Origin: Hyphomicrobiales bacterium
GTDB taxonomy: Bacteria > Pseudomonadota > Alphaproteobacteria > Rhizobiales > Beijerinckiaceae
NCBI GenBank assembly: GCA_930633525.1
Contig: CAKNFP010000001.1
Coordinates: 1,900,001-1,964,000, forward strand
DNA: 64,000 nucleotides
Reading direction: 5' to 3'
Shown: one piece after another, positions 37,164 through 47,942 of the stretch
Layout of the letters: the number at the start of each line of letters is the position of its first letter
Position numbering within the stretch: the first letter of the stretch is position 1
Notes under the pieces: generated by a model
Databases searched by the model: none
What the model was told of the DNA's origin: nothing
The model's input: the letters and a program-made list of their open reading frames with translations, nothing else
Program-made: the position numbers and the translations under genes

Positions 37164-38111
37164 ATGGCCGTTCGCCGTCTTGCCCCCCGCGATGTCCAGC
37201 CTTCGTCCTTCGCCTTCACGGCGGAGAACGCTGTTTGGGCAGGCGAGCAGATCGCAAAATATCCCGAAGGCCGGCAGGCCTCAGCCGTTATTTCGCTCCT
37301 GTGGAAAGCGCAGGAGCAGTGCGGGGGATGGTTGCCGGAGGCTGCCATCCGCAACATCGCCGAGCTCCTCGGCATGGCCTATATCCGTGTGCTGGAGGTC
37401 GCGACCTTCTACACGATGTTCAACCTGGAGCCGGTCGGCAAATATTTCGTCCAGCTCTGCGGCACGACGCCGTGCATGGTTCGCGGCGCCGGCGCGCTGC
37501 GGGATGCCTTGCAGGCCCGCCTGGGTGACCAGCATCACGTCTCGGCGGATGGCAATTTCTGCTGGCTCGAGGTCGAATGCCTCGGTGCCTGCTGCAACGC
37601 GCCGATGGTGCAGATCAACAACGACTACTACGAAGATCTGACGCCGGAGAGCCTGAACACGCTCCTCGACAATCTGGCGGCCGGCAAGCCGGTCAAGATC
37701 GGCCCGCAGAACAAGCGCACGTCTTCTGAGCCCGAAAGCGGCCCGACCTCCCTGACCGATCCGTCTCTCTACGACGGCTCCGTCATCGGTTCGTGGAAGA
37801 AGCGTTTCGAGGAAGAAGAGGCGAAGGCCAAGGCCGCCGCCGAGGAAAAGGCGAAAGCCGAGGCCGCAGCTGCTGCGGCGGAGGCGGCCGAGGTCAAGGA
37901 GCCCGCGAAATCAGCGGGCACACGCCCGGAGCAGCAGGCCGCCGATAGTCCGGCCGAGCGTGTCGCGAGCGGCAAGACACCGGTGTCGCCAGCTGACAAG
38001 ACGAAGGCATCTCCTGCCAATCCGCCCGAAGAACACGAACGGGCGAAGGAGAAGGGCGCCGCGCCGGCGGCTGCCAAACCGTCCAATCCCGACGACAAGG
38101 CGAAGGGGTGA
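37164..38111 (+). CDS. nuoE: NADH-quinone oxidoreductase subunit E with long charged C-terminal tail
   Basis: 315 residues, against about 160-240 in most relatives. The N-terminal 180 residues are the thioredoxin-like 24-kDa subunit with 2Fe-2S cluster N1a ligands C99, C104, C139 and C143. From residue 185 on, the sequence changes to a tail rich in Ala, Lys, Glu and Pro, with a likely charged helix (KKRFEEEEAKAKAAAEEKAK) at 212-231, then a disordered-looking Pro/Ser part. GAGGAG precedes the ATG. Confidence 0.96.
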   Translation: MAVRRLAPRDVQPSSFAFTAENAVWAGEQIAKYPEGRQASAVISLLWKAQEQCGGWLPEAAIRNIAELLGMAYIRVLEVATFYTMFNLEPVGKYFVQLCGTTPCMVRGAGALRDALQARLGDQHHVSADGNFCWLEVECLGACCNAPMVQINNDYYEDLTPESLNTLLDNLAAGKPVKIGPQNKRTSSEPESGPTSLTDPSLYDGSVIGSWKKRFEEEEAKAKAAAEEKAKAEAAAAAAEAAEVKEPAKSAGTRPEQQAADSPAERVASGKTPVSPADKTKASPANPPEEHERAKEKGAAPAAAKPSNPDDKAKG

Positions 38112-38117
38112 GCGGCC

Positions 38118-39419
38118 ATGCTTCATGACAGGGACCGCATCTTCACGAATCTCTACGGGCTGCAGAGCCCGGGGCTGAAGGCCGCGCTGATGCGCGGCAA
38201 CTGGGACGGCACGAAATTCCTGCTGGAGCAGGGCCGCGACTGGATCATCGACGAGATGAAGAAGTCGGGCCTACGCGGCCGTGGCGGCGCCGGGTTCCCC
38301 ACCGGCATGAAGTGGTCCTTCATGCCGAAGCAGTCGGACGGGCGCCCGCACTACCTCGTCGTCAATGCGGACGAGTCGGAGCCGGGCACCTGCAAGGACC
38401 GCGAGATCATGCGGCATGACCCGCATCTCCTGGTCGAGGGGTGCATGATCGCCTCCTTCGCCATGGGCGCTCATGCGGCCTATATCTACATCCGCGGCGA
38501 ATACATCGCCGAGCGCGAGGCCTTGCAGCGCGCCGTTGACGAGGCCTATGAGGCAAAGCTCATCGGCAAGGATAACGTCCACGGCTATCCCTTTGATCTT
38601 TATGTGCATCACGGCGCCGGCGCCTATATCTGCGGCGAGGAAACGGCCCTTCTGGAAAGCCTCGAAGGCAAGAAGGGCATGCCCCGCCTGAAGCCGCCGT
38701 TCCCGGCGAACATGGGGCTCTACGGCTGCCCGACGACCGTCAACAACGTCGAGTCGATTGCGGTCGCCGGTACGATCCTGCGGCGCGGCGCGGCCTGGTT
38801 TGCGAGCTTCGGACGGCCGAACAACGTCGGCACCAAGCTCTATGGCATCTCCGGCCATGTGAACACGCCCTGCGTCGTCGAGGAATCGATGAGCATCCCC
38901 TTCAAGGAGCTCATCGAGAAGCACGGCGGCGGCATCCGCGGTGGCTGGGACAATCTGCTGGCGATCATTCCCGGCGGCGCCTCCTGCCCGCTCATACCGG
39001 CCGAGCAGTGCATGGACCTGATCATGGACTTCGACGGCACCCGTGCCGTGAAGTCGAGCTTCGGCACGGCCGGCGTGCTCGTCATGGACAAGTCCACCGA
39101 CATCGTCAGGGCGATCGCGCGCATCTCATACTTCTTTAAGCACGAGAGCTGCGGCCAGTGCACGCCCTGCCGCGAAGGCACGGGCTGGATGTGGCGTGTC
39201 TTGAACCGCATGGCCGAGGGTCGCGCGCAGAGGCGCGAGATCGACGCACTTCTAGACGTGACCACGCGGATCGAGGGCCACACCATTTGCGCTCTGGGCG
39301 ACGCGGCCGCCTGGCCGGTCCAGGGCCTCATCCGGCATTTCCGCCCCGAGATCGAGCGGCGGATCGACCAATATGCGGCCAATCCGCATAGCGAGCCTGT
39401 CCTGCAGGCGGCGGAGTAA
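38118..39419 (+). CDS. nuoF: NADH-quinone oxidoreductase subunit F
   Basis: 433 residues. FMN and NADH sites: [31 protein letters not shown], and [19 protein letters not shown]; 4Fe-4S cluster N3 ligands in [12 protein letters not shown] and a later Cys in [13 protein letters not shown]. It oxidises NADH in the peripheral arm and works with NuoE. Starts 7 bp after nuoE. Confidence 0.98.
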   Translation: MLHDRDRIFTNLYGLQSPGLKAALMRGNWDGTKFLLEQGRDWIIDEMKKSGLRGRGGAGFPTGMKWSFMPKQSDGRPHYLVVNADESEPGTCKDREIMRHDPHLLVEGCMIASFAMGAHAAYIYIRGEYIAEREALQRAVDEAYEAKLIGKDNVHGYPFDLYVHHGAGAYICGEETALLESLEGKKGMPRLKPPFPANMGLYGCPTTVNNVESIAVAGTILRRGAAWFASFGRPNNVGTKLYGISGHVNTPCVVEESMSIPFKELIEKHGGGIRGGWDNLLAIIPGGASCPLIPAEQCMDLIMDFDGTRAVKSSFGTAGVLVMDKSTDIVRAIARISYFFKHESCGQCTPCREGTGWMWRVLNRMAEGRAQRREIDALLDVTTRIEGHTICALGDAAAWPVQGLIRHFRPEIERRIDQYAANPHSEPVLQAAE

Positions 39420-39425
39420 GACGAG

Positions 39426-41507
39426 ATGGCGAAGATCATCGTCGACGGCAAGGAGATCGAAGTCCCGGCGGAGTACACGCTCCTCCAGGCCTGCGAGGAA
39501 GCAGGCGCCGAGATTCCGCGCTTCTGCTATCACGAGCGTCTGTCGATTGCCGGCAATTGCCGCATGTGCCTTGTCGAGGTGAAGGGGGGCCCGCCGAAGC
39601 CGGTGGCCTCCTGCGCCATGGGCGTGCGGGACCTCAGGCCAGGCCCGAATGGCGAGCCGCCTGTGGTGTTCACGCGCTCGCCGATGGTGAAGCGGGCGCG
39701 GGAAGGGGTGATGGAGTTCCTCCTTATCAACCATCCGCTCGACTGCCCGATCTGCGACCAGGGCGGCGAATGCGACCTGCAGGACCAGGCGATGGCCTAC
39801 GGCGTCGACACGAGTCGCTATGCCGAGAACAAGCGCGCCGTCGAGGACAAGTACATCGGCGCCCTCGTCAAGACCTCCATGAACCGCTGCATCCACTGCA
39901 CGCGCTGCATCCGTTTCACCACGGAAGTCGCGGGCGTGCCGGATCTCGGGGCCATCGGCCGTGGCGAGGACATGGAGATCACCACCTATCTCGAACATGC
40001 CATGCGCTCCGAGCTGCAGGGCAATGTCATCGACCTCTGCCCGGTCGGCGCGCTGACCTCGAAGCCCTATGCCTTCCAGGCGCGTCCGTGGGAGCTCACG
40101 AAGACCGAGTCCATCGACGTCATGGACGGGCTCGGCTCCGCGATCCGCGTCGATGCCCGTGGCCGCGAGGTCATGCGGATCCTGCCGCGCATCAATGATG
40201 ACGTGAACGAGGAGTGGATCTCCGACAAGACGCGCTTCATCTGGGACGGCCTGCGCCGCCAGCGTCTCGACCGGCCCTATCTCCGCGAGAACGGCAAGCT
40301 GCGTCCGGCATCGTGGAACGAAGCTTTCGCGGCCATCGCGGAGAAGGTCAAGGCGACCAAGCCGGAGCGGATCGGCGCCATCGTCGGCGATCTGGCCTCC
40401 GTCGAGGACAGCTTCGCCTTGAAGCTCCTCGTGGAGAAGCTCGGCTCCGCCAATATCGACGGACGTGGTGACGGCACGGTGCTTGATTCCAAGCTCGGGC
40501 GCGCCAGCTACCTCTTCAACGCGACCATCGCCGGCATCGACGATGCCGATGCCATCCTGATCGTCGGCTCCAACCCGCGCATCGAAGGAGCCGTGCTGAA
40601 CGCCCGCATCCGCAAGCGTTGGCGCAGCGGCCCGGTCTCCATCGGGCTGATCGGCGAAGCTGTCGACCTGACCTATCCTTATGACTATCTGGGCGCCGGT
40701 CCCGCGACCCTGGCCGACCTGGTGAAGGGCGACCACAGCTTCGCGAAGATACTCGCCGAGGCCGAGCGGCCGCTGATCATCCTGGGGCAGGGCGCCCTGA
40801 CGCGCGAGGACGGCGCGGCGGTCCATGCGCTCACCGCCAAGCTCGTCCTCGCGGTCGGCGCCGTGAAGGACGGCTGGAACGGCTTTTCGGTGCTGCATAC
40901 GGCCGCGTCGCGTGTCGGTTCGCTCGAACTTGGCCTCGTACCGGGTGAGGGCGGCCTTGATGCCCGTGCGATGGCGGGAGCCGGTGCGCTGGACGTGCTG
41001 TTCCTTCTCGGGGCTGACGAGGCCGAAGTCGCTCCGGGCGCCTTCGTCGTCTACCAGGGCACGCATGGCGATAATGGCGCCCACCGCGCCGATGTCATCC
41101 TGCCGGGCGCCGCCTATACGGAGAAATCCGGTACCTACCTCAATACCGAGGGACGGGTGCAGCTCGCCAACCGGGCGGCTTTCCCGCCCGGCGACGCGCG
41201 CGAAGACTGGGCGATCCTGCGGGCGCTGTCAGACGTGCTGGGCCAGCGCCTGCCGTTCGACAGCCTGAGCCAGCTCCGCCAGACGCTTTATGCCGCTTAT
41301 CCGGAATTCGCTGGTATCGACAGCGTTCTCGTCGGTGATCCGGCCGATCTCGCGGCCCTGGCCGCCGTTGGCGGAGCGACCAGCGATGGGGCATTCGTCT
41401 CCGCGGTAACGGACTTCTATCTGACCAACCCGATCGCCCGTGCGTCGACGGTGATGGCCGAATGCTCGGCCCTTGCTCTCGGTGTCGTGCGGCAGGCCGC
41501 CGAGTAA
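39426..41507 (+). CDS. nuoG: NADH-quinone oxidoreductase subunit G
   Basis: 693 residues, the usual alphaproteobacterial/mitochondrial length. N-terminal 2Fe-2S domain ([19 protein letters not shown]), the His-containing cluster site with [14 protein letters not shown], and the 4Fe-4S motif [10 protein letters not shown]; then a molybdopterin-oxidoreductase-like domain without a cofactor role. It continues the electron wire to NuoI. It lies between nuoF and nuoH with short gaps. Confidence 0.98.
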   Translation: MAKIIVDGKEIEVPAEYTLLQACEEAGAEIPRFCYHERLSIAGNCRMCLVEVKGGPPKPVASCAMGVRDLRPGPNGEPPVVFTRSPMVKRAREGVMEFLLINHPLDCPICDQGGECDLQDQAMAYGVDTSRYAENKRAVEDKYIGALVKTSMNRCIHCTRCIRFTTEVAGVPDLGAIGRGEDMEITTYLEHAMRSELQGNVIDLCPVGALTSKPYAFQARPWELTKTESIDVMDGLGSAIRVDARGREVMRILPRINDDVNEEWISDKTRFIWDGLRRQRLDRPYLRENGKLRPASWNEAFAAIAEKVKATKPERIGAIVGDLASVEDSFALKLLVEKLGSANIDGRGDGTVLDSKLGRASYLFNATIAGIDDADAILIVGSNPRIEGAVLNARIRKRWRSGPVSIGLIGEAVDLTYPYDYLGAGPATLADLVKGDHSFAKILAEAERPLIILGQGALTREDGAAVHALTAKLVLAVGAVKDGWNGFSVLHTAASRVGSLELGLVPGEGGLDARAMAGAGALDVLFLLGADEAEVAPGAFVVYQGTHGDNGAHRADVILPGAAYTEKSGTYLNTEGRVQLANRAAFPPGDAREDWAILRALSDVLGQRLPFDSLSQLRQTLYAAYPEFAGIDSVLVGDPADLAALAAVGGATSDGAFVSAVTDFYLTNPIARASTVMAECSALALGVVRQAAE

Positions 41508-41519
41508 GGGGCTCGATTG

Positions 41520-42563
41520 ATGGACCTTCTCCTCACGATCGCGCTCATCGTCGGCAAGAGCCTGCTGCTGCTCGTCGCGCTCCTGATCTTCATCGCCTAT
41601 ATCCTGCTGGCCGACCGCAAGGTCTGGGCGGCGGTGCAGCTGCGTCGCGGGCCGAACGTCGTCGGTCCGTTCGGCCTCTTCCAGTCCTTCGCCGATCTCC
41701 TGAAATTCGTCTTCAAGGAGCCGGTGGTTCCGGCGGGCTCCGACAAGGCGCTCTTCCTGCTCGCCCCGCTTCTGACCTGCGCGCTGTCGCTCGCGGGCTG
41801 GGCCGTCATCCCGGTGGCCGAGGGGTGGGCGATCGCCGATCTCAACCTCGGCGTGCTCTATGTGCTCGCCATCTCGTCGCTCGGCGTCTATGGCATCATC
41901 ATCGGTGGCTGGGCCTCGAACTCCAAGTATCCCTTCCTGTCGGCGCTCCGTTCCGCGGCCCAGATGGTAAGCTACGAAGTCTCCATCGGCTTCGTCATCA
42001 TCACCGTCCTGCTGTGCGTCGGCTCGCTCAACCTCACCGCCATCGTGCAGGCGCAGGAGACGCGTGGCCTCGCGACGATGCTCGGCGTGCCGTGGCTCTC
42101 GTTCCTCAACTGGTTCTGGCTGCCACTGCTGCCGATGCTGGTGATCTTCTTCATCTCGGCACTCGCGGAGACGAACCGCCCGCCCTTCGATCTCGCGGAA
42201 GCGGAATCGGAGCTCGTGGCCGGCTTCATGGTCGAATATTCCTCGACGCCGTATCTCCTCTTCATGCTCGGCGAATATGTGTCGATCGTGCTGATGTGCG
42301 CGATGACGACCATCCTGTTCTTCGGGGGCTGGTCGCCGCCGATCGCGCTGCCGCCGTTCACCTGGGTTCCGGGCATCATCTGGTTCATCCTGAAGGTCTG
42401 CCTCGTCTTCTTCATGTTCGCCATGGTGAAGGCTTTCGTGCCGCGCTATCGCTATGACCAGCTCATGCGTCTCGGCTGGAAGGTGTTCCTGCCGATCTCG
42501 CTCGCGATGGTCGTGATCGTGGCGGCGGTGCTGCAGCTGACGGGATGGGTCCCGACGCCTTAA
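41520..42563 (+). CDS. nuoH: NADH-quinone oxidoreductase subunit H
   Basis: 347 residues from the ATG at 41520 (a TTG directly before it is in frame). Eight membrane helices; conserved loops [20 protein letters not shown] and [20 protein letters not shown], which line the quinone chamber. Its 3' end overlaps the possible ATG of the next small gene by 19 bp. Confidence 0.98.
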   Translation: MDLLLTIALIVGKSLLLLVALLIFIAYILLADRKVWAAVQLRRGPNVVGPFGLFQSFADLLKFVFKEPVVPAGSDKALFLLAPLLTCALSLAGWAVIPVAEGWAIADLNLGVLYVLAISSLGVYGIIIGGWASNSKYPFLSALRSAAQMVSYEVSIGFVIITVLLCVGSLNLTAIVQAQETRGLATMLGVPWLSFLNWFWLPLLPMLVIFFISALAETNRPPFDLAEAESELVAGFMVEYSSTPYLLFMLGEYVSIVLMCAMTTILFFGGWSPPIALPPFTWVPGIIWFILKVCLVFFMFAMVKAFVPRYRYDQLMRLGWKVFLPISLAMVVIVAAVLQLTGWVPTP

Positions 42564-42814
42564 AGGCGGTCGCGGTGTTGTCGAACACCGGTTTGATCGG
42601 CGCCCTCATCGGTTTCGCGGTGGGGGGGCTGAACCGGTGGATCATCCTCAGGATGGTCGAGCGCCATGTGCAGGCTGTCGACGACGTGTCGCCGACAGAG
42701 GAAGAAATGGTGACATTCGCGGCCAGGACCAGGCGGTTCCGGCGGCTTTTGCTCGCCAAGTCGCTGATTGTCTTTCCGATCGTCGGCTACGCCCTTGGCG
42801 AAGCCATCGATTGA
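42545..42814 (+). CDS. Small membrane protein of unknown function between nuoH and nuoI
   Basis: 89 codons from the ATG at 42545, which lies inside nuoH; a GTG at 42575 with AAAGG eight bases upstream is a credible shorter start (79 residues). Two hydrophobic segments (about 10-35 and 70-85) flank a charged stretch ([20 protein letters not shown]), so the protein is a likely two-pass inner-membrane protein with a cytosolic loop. It is not a standard complex I subunit. Its position and the overlap make co-expression with nuo certain if it is expressed. Confidence 0.7.
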   Translation: MGPDALKAVAVLSNTGLIGALIGFAVGGLNRWIILRMVERHVQAVDDVSPTEEEMVTFAARTRRFRRLLLAKSLIVFPIVGYALGEAID

Positions 42815-42865
42815 ACGTAACGCGTAAGGCGCGATCCTCGCGCCGATTGGAGAATGGAGCCAGTC

Positions 42866-43354
42866 ATGGGGCTCGATCAGGCCGCAAGGTCGCTGTTCTT
42901 GAAGGAGTTCGTATCGGCGTTCTTCCTGTCGATGCGCTATTTCTTCAAGCCCAAGGCTACCTTGAACTATCCCTTCGAGAAGGGAGAGCTCTCGCCGCGC
43001 TTTCGTGGCGAGCACGCATTGCGTCGCTACCCCAATGGCGAGGAGCGCTGCATCGCGTGCAAGCTCTGCGAGGCGATCTGCCCGGCGCAGGCCATCACCA
43101 TCGAGGCCGGCCCGCGCCGCAACGACGGCACCCGCCGCACGACGCGTTATGACATCGACATGGTGAAGTGCATCTACTGCGGCTTCTGCCAGGAAGCCTG
43201 CCCGGTGGACGCCATTGTCGAGGGGCCGAATTTCGAATTCGCCGTGGAGACCCGCGAGGAGCTCTACTACGACAAGGAGCGGCTCCTGGATAACGGGGCC
43301 CGTTGGGAGCGCGATATCGCGCGCAACATCGCCAGCGACGCTCCTTATCGCTGA
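42866..43354 (+). CDS. nuoI: NADH-quinone oxidoreductase subunit I
   Basis: 162 residues from the ATG at 42866, which has GGAG seven bases upstream (an ATG four codons earlier lacks spacing). Two 4Fe-4S ferredoxin motifs, [12 protein letters not shown] and [12 protein letters not shown], hold clusters N6a and N6b. The N-terminal amphipathic region ([20 protein letters not shown]) attaches it to the membrane arm. Confidence 0.98.
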   Translation: MGLDQAARSLFLKEFVSAFFLSMRYFFKPKATLNYPFEKGELSPRFRGEHALRRYPNGEERCIACKLCEAICPAQAITIEAGPRRNDGTRRTTRYDIDMVKCIYCGFCQEACPVDAIVEGPNFEFAVETREELYYDKERLLDNGARWERDIARNIASDAPYR

Positions 43355-43448
43355 TTGTTTTTTCCGCCGTTTCCCCATCGGGCGGCTGTCGGTCATGACC
43401 GGCGAAGCGCGATGACGGAGCGGCGAACCACCGCACGGGGCAGTGCCT

Positions 43449-44057
43449 ATGACGGGGCAAGCTTTCTTCTTCTATCTCTTCGCCGGGGTGTGCATCGCCT
43501 CCGCCTTCATGGTGATTGCATCGCGCAATCCCGTGCATGCGGTGCTGTTCCTCATCCTGGCCTTCGTCAACGCCGCCGGGCTCTTCATGCTGATGGGCGC
43601 GGAATTCCTGGCGCTGATCCTGGTGGTCGTCTATGTCGGCGCGGTCGCGGTGCTCTTCCTCTTCGTGGTCATGATGCTGGACGTTGACTTCGCTGAATTA
43701 CGCGAGGGCTTCCTGAGCTACATGCCGATCGGGGCGCTCATCGGGGTCATCTTCCTCGTTGAGCTCATCCTCGTGGTTGGCCTCTTCACGGTCGATCCGG
43801 CCAGCGTCAAGCCGGCGGTGGTCGCGACAGCCACGGACGTGTCCAACATCCAGGCCATCGGCCAGGTGCTCTACACGCGCTACTTCTTCTTCTTCCAGGC
43901 GGCGGGCTTCATCCTGCTGGTCGCCATGGTCGGCGCCATCGTGCTGACGCTCCGCCACAAGCCGAACATCAAGCGCCAGGACGTCGCCGCCCAGGTGGCC
44001 CGCAACAAGGCCACCGCCATGGAAGTTCGCAAGGTGCCGTCGCGGCAGGGCGTATAA
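43449..44057 (+). CDS. nuoJ: NADH-quinone oxidoreductase subunit J
   Basis: 202 residues from the ATG at 43449 (a GTG two codons earlier is in frame). Five membrane helices, with the conserved LVVVYVGAVAVLFLFVVMML segment containing the pi-bulge region of NuoJ. Part of the proton path in the membrane arm. Followed by nuoK after 12 bp. Confidence 0.97.
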   Translation: MTGQAFFFYLFAGVCIASAFMVIASRNPVHAVLFLILAFVNAAGLFMLMGAEFLALILVVVYVGAVAVLFLFVVMMLDVDFAELREGFLSYMPIGALIGVIFLVELILVVGLFTVDPASVKPAVVATATDVSNIQAIGQVLYTRYFFFFQAAGFILLVAMVGAIVLTLRHKPNIKRQDVAAQVARNKATAMEVRKVPSRQGV

Positions 44058-44069
44058 GGGGACCGGGCA

Positions 44070-44378
44070 ATGACCATAGGGCTTGTTCACTATCTCACGG
44101 TCGCGGCCGTCCTGTTCACCCTGGGGGTGTTCGGCATCTTCCTCAACCGCAAGAACGTCATCGTCATCCTGATGTCCGTGGAGCTCATCCTGCTCGCGGT
44201 GAACATCAACTTCGTGGCGTTCTCCACGCATATGGGCGACATCGTCGGGCAGATATTCGCACTGTTCATCCTGACGGTGGCCGCGGCGGAGGCGGCCATC
44301 GGCCTTGCCATTCTGGTCGTCTACTTCCGCAACCGCGGCACGATCGCGGTTGAAGACATCAACATGATGAAGGGCTGA
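44070..44378 (+). CDS. nuoK: NADH-quinone oxidoreductase subunit K
   Basis: 102 residues with three membrane helices; conserved membrane glutamates in [15 protein letters not shown] and [13 protein letters not shown]. Antiporter-like (MrpC-type) proton subunit. Confidence 0.98.
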   Translation: MTIGLVHYLTVAAVLFTLGVFGIFLNRKNVIVILMSVELILLAVNINFVAFSTHMGDIVGQIFALFILTVAAAEAAIGLAILVVYFRNRGTIAVEDINMMKG

Positions 44379-44385
44379 CGGCGCG

Positions 44386-46419
44386 ATGTACCACGCAATC
44401 GTCTTCCTGCCTCTGGTGGGTTTTCTGATCGCCGGCATCTTCGGCAAGAAGATCGGCGCGCGCGCCAGCGAGGTCATCACGACGTCGCTGCTCGCGGTCG
44501 CCTGCGCGCTGTCCTGGGTCGCCTTCGTCCGCGTCGGCTTCTACGGCGAAGCCGCACAGGTGAAGATCGCGAGCTGGATCGTCTCCGGCAGCTTCAGTGT
44601 CGACTGGGCCCTCCGCATCGACACACTGACGGCCGTGATGCTGATCGTCGTGACAACGGTCTCGATGCTCGTGCACCTCTACTCGATCGGCTACATGAGT
44701 GAGGATCCGGCCCGGCCGCGCTTCTTCGCCTATCTCTCGTTGTTCACCTTCACCATGCTGATGCTGGTGACGGCCGACAATCTGCTGCAGATGTTCTTCG
44801 GCTGGGAAGGCGTCGGTCTCGCGAGCTACCTGCTGATCGGCTTCTGGTATGAGAAGCCTTCCGCGAACGCCGCCGCGATGAAGGCCTTCATCGTCAACCG
44901 CGTCGGCGACTTCGGCTTCCTTCTCGGCATTTTCCTGCTGTTCGTGCTGTTCGGCACGGCCTCCTTCGACAGCCTGTTCCCGCGCGTCGGCGAACTGGCG
45001 GACGCGAAATTCCATATCTTCGGCCATGATTATCATGCGCTGACTGTGGCATCGCTCCTCCTGTTCATGGGTGCGATGGGCAAGTCCGCGCAGTTTCTTC
45101 TGCACACCTGGCTGCCTGACGCCATGGAGGGCCCGACCCCGGTGTCGGCGCTCATTCATGCCGCCACCATGGTGACGGCGGGCGTGTTCATGGTGGCGCG
45201 CATGTCGCCGGTCTTCGAATATGCGCCGACTGCGCTCACCGTCGTCACGGTGATTGGCGGCATCACGGCCTTCTTCGCGGCGACCGTCGGCCTTGTGCAG
45301 AATGACATCAAGCGCGTGATCGCATATTCGACCTGCTCGCAGCTCGGCTACATGTTCGTTGCGCTCGGCGTCGGGGCCTATTCGGCCGGTGTGTTCCACC
45401 TCTTCACCCACGCCTTCTTCAAGGCATTGCTGTTCCTGGGCGCCGGCTCGGTTATCCACGCGATGCACCACGAGCAGGACATGCGCAACATGGGCGGCCT
45501 GCGGCGCTACATCCCGTTCACCGCGGCGATGATGACAATCGGCAATCTCGCGTTGACGGGGTTCCCCTTCACGGCGGGCTATTTCTCGAAGGACGCGATC
45601 ATCGAGGCGGCTTATGCCTCGCATAATCCGGCCGCCGGCTTTGCCTTCATCGCCACCGTGATCGCGGCGCTGATGACGTCGTTCTACTCCTGGCGCCTCT
45701 ATTTCCTGACCTTCGAGGGCAAGGCGCGTTGGGGTGAGCATGCCGCGCACAGCCATGACGACCATGCCCATGCCGGCGCCAGCCATGCACATGCTGATGC
45801 GAGCCACGCCCATGGCCAAGCAGATCACGGCCATGGTCACGGCCACGACCTGAAGCCGCATGAAAGCCCGCTCGTTATGCTGATCCCGCTGATCGTTCTG
45901 GCGGCCGGTGCCCTGTTGGCGGGTGGTCTGTTCAAGTCCTACTTCATCGGCGAGAACTACGACGCCTTCTGGAAGGGCGCGCTCTTCACCGGCGCCAACA
46001 ACCACATCCTGCATGACATGCACGAAGTCCCGGCCTGGGTTGTGTGGTCGCCCTTCGTGATGATGATGCTCGGCTTCGTGCTGGCGCTGTGGTTCTACAT
46101 CGTCAACCCGCGCATCCCGGTCAGCCTCGCACAGTCCAACCCGATCCTGTACCGCTTCCTGCTCAACAAGTGGTACTTCGACGAGATCTACGACTTCCTC
46201 TTCGTGCGCCCTGCCAAGTGGCTCGGCACCTTCCTCTGGAAGAAGGGCGACGGCTGGCTGATCGATGGCTTCGGGCCTGACGGCGTGTCGGCGCGGGTCG
46301 TTGATGTCACCAATCGGGTCGTGCGGTTGCAGACCGGTTATGTCTATCACTACGCCTTTGCCATGCTCATCGGGGTGGCCGCTTTCGTGACGTGGTATCT
46401 GGTCGGGGGAGCGCATTGA
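44386..46419 (+). CDS. nuoL: NADH-quinone oxidoreductase subunit L with histidine-rich loop
   Basis: 677 residues. Antiporter-like proton-pumping subunit with the usual [20 protein letters not shown] and [20 protein letters not shown] segments, and the C-terminal long lateral helix region with its final membrane helix. Between two helices, residues of about 452-490 form an insertion of alternating His, Ala, Asp and Gly (for example [20 protein letters not shown]), well placed to bind metal ions. Stop overlaps the nuoM start (TGATG). Confidence 0.97.
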   Translation: MYHAIVFLPLVGFLIAGIFGKKIGARASEVITTSLLAVACALSWVAFVRVGFYGEAAQVKIASWIVSGSFSVDWALRIDTLTAVMLIVVTTVSMLVHLYSIGYMSEDPARPRFFAYLSLFTFTMLMLVTADNLLQMFFGWEGVGLASYLLIGFWYEKPSANAAAMKAFIVNRVGDFGFLLGIFLLFVLFGTASFDSLFPRVGELADAKFHIFGHDYHALTVASLLLFMGAMGKSAQFLLHTWLPDAMEGPTPVSALIHAATMVTAGVFMVARMSPVFEYAPTALTVVTVIGGITAFFAATVGLVQNDIKRVIAYSTCSQLGYMFVALGVGAYSAGVFHLFTHAFFKALLFLGAGSVIHAMHHEQDMRNMGGLRRYIPFTAAMMTIGNLALTGFPFTAGYFSKDAIIEAAYASHNPAAGFAFIATVIAALMTSFYSWRLYFLTFEGKARWGEHAAHSHDDHAHAGASHAHADASHAHGQADHGHGHGHDLKPHESPLVMLIPLIVLAAGALLAGGLFKSYFIGENYDAFWKGALFTGANNHILHDMHEVPAWVVWSPFVMMMLGFVLALWFYIVNPRIPVSLAQSNPILYRFLLNKWYFDEIYDFLFVRPAKWLGTFLWKKGDGWLIDGFGPDGVSARVVDVTNRVVRLQTGYVYHYAFAMLIGVAAFVTWYLVGGAH

Positions 46420-47930
46420 TGTTCGGCTTCGGCATTCTCTCTGGCCTTCTGATCCTGCCGCTTGTCGGCGCGGCCTTCATCGCGGTCCTGCGCGGCGAGG
46501 AGGAAGCGGTCGCCTCCAACGCCCGCTGGGGCGCGCTGCTGACGACGATCATCACATTCCTCCTGGCTCTCGTTGCCTGGAGCCAATTCGACGCGTCGAA
46601 CCCTGCCTTCCAGCTCGTCGAGACCCATCGCTGGCTGTCCGACGCCACCGCCTTCAAGCTCGGCGTCGACGGCTTCTCGATGCCGTTCATCGTCTTGACG
46701 GCGTTCCTGATGCCATTCTGCATCCTGGCTTCGTGGCATTCGGTTCATCACCGGGTGAAGGAATATTTCATCGCCTTCCTGGTGCTTGAGACGACGATGA
46801 TCGCCGTCTTCGCGGCCGCCGACCTGGTGCTGTTCTACCTCTTCTTCGAGGCCGGCCTGATCCCGATGTTCCTGATCATCGGCATCTGGGGTCATGACCG
46901 TCGCATCTACGCCAGCTTCAAGTTCTTCCTCTACACGCTGCTCGGCTCGGTGCTCATGCTGCTCGCCGTGCTGGCGATGTACTGGGATGCCGGCACGACC
47001 GACATCGCGACACTGCTGACACACAGATTCGCGCCGTCTATGCAGACCTGGCTGTGGCTCGCCTTCTTCTCCTCGCTTGCGGTGAAGATGCCGATGTGGC
47101 CGGTGCATACCTGGCTGCCCGACGCCCACGTGGAAGCGCCGACGGCGGGCTCGGTGATCCTGGCGGGCATTCTCCTGAAGATGGGCGGGTACGGCTTCAT
47201 CCGCTTCTCGCTGCCGATGTTCCCGGATGCCTCGGCCTATTTCGCGCCGCTCGTCTTCGCGCTGTCGGTCATTGCCATCGTCTACACCTCGCTGGTGGCG
47301 ATGATGCAGGAGAACATCAAGAAGCTGATCGCCTATTCCTCCGTGGCCCATATGGGCTTTGTCACCATGGGCCTGTTCAGCATGACGGAACAGGGCATCC
47401 AGGGCGCCATGTACCAGATGGTCAGCCATGGGCTCGTCTCGGGGGCGCTCTTCCTCGCGGTCGGCGTGGTCTACGACCGGATGCACACACTGCGCATCGA
47501 TGCCTACGGCGGATTGGTGGAGCGCATGCCGCGCTACGCGCTCGTCTTCATGATCCTCACGATGGCGAATGTCGGCCTGCCGGGCACCTCTGGCTTCGTC
47601 GGCGAGTTCCTGACATTGATGGGGGCTTTCCGGGCCAACCCCTATGTGGCCTTCATCGCGGCGACCGGCGTGATCTTGTCGGCGGCCTATGCGCTGTGGC
47701 TCTATCGCCGGGTCGTGTTCGGCAAGCTGGAGAAGCCGAACCTGAGGACGATCACGGATCTCGATACCCGTGAAGTCATCATATTCGTTCCGCTCATTCT
47801 TCTGATCATCTGGTATGGCGTGCAGCCGCACGGCATCCTGGAGGCCTTCGCCGCGTCCACGGACAACCTCTTGCGCAGCACCGAGGCTGCGCTCGCCGGC
47901 GTCAAGACCGCCGCCTTCCTTTCGCATTAA
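46419..47930 (+). CDS. nuoM: NADH-quinone oxidoreductase subunit M
   Basis: 503 residues from the ATG at 46419, sharing a base with the nuoL stop. Fourteen or so membrane helices; conserved [37 protein letters not shown] and [12 protein letters not shown]. Second antiporter-like proton channel. Confidence 0.98.
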   Translation: MFGFGILSGLLILPLVGAAFIAVLRGEEEAVASNARWGALLTTIITFLLALVAWSQFDASNPAFQLVETHRWLSDATAFKLGVDGFSMPFIVLTAFLMPFCILASWHSVHHRVKEYFIAFLVLETTMIAVFAAADLVLFYLFFEAGLIPMFLIIGIWGHDRRIYASFKFFLYTLLGSVLMLLAVLAMYWDAGTTDIATLLTHRFAPSMQTWLWLAFFSSLAVKMPMWPVHTWLPDAHVEAPTAGSVILAGILLKMGGYGFIRFSLPMFPDASAYFAPLVFALSVIAIVYTSLVAMMQENIKKLIAYSSVAHMGFVTMGLFSMTEQGIQGAMYQMVSHGLVSGALFLAVGVVYDRMHTLRIDAYGGLVERMPRYALVFMILTMANVGLPGTSGFVGEFLTLMGAFRANPYVAFIAATGVILSAAYALWLYRRVVFGKLEKPNLRTITDLDTREVIIFVPLILLIIWYGVQPHGILEAFAASTDNLLRSTEAALAGVKTAAFLSH

Positions 47931-47942
47931 GGCATAGAACCG

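Noticed and set aside
39252..41084. 610-codon open frame on the minus strand opposite nuoG
   Set aside because: Antisense shadow of nuoG; no independent start signal or domain.
44359..46416. 685-codon open frame on the minus strand opposite nuoL
   Set aside because: Shadow of nuoL with no recognisable domain and low-complexity composition.
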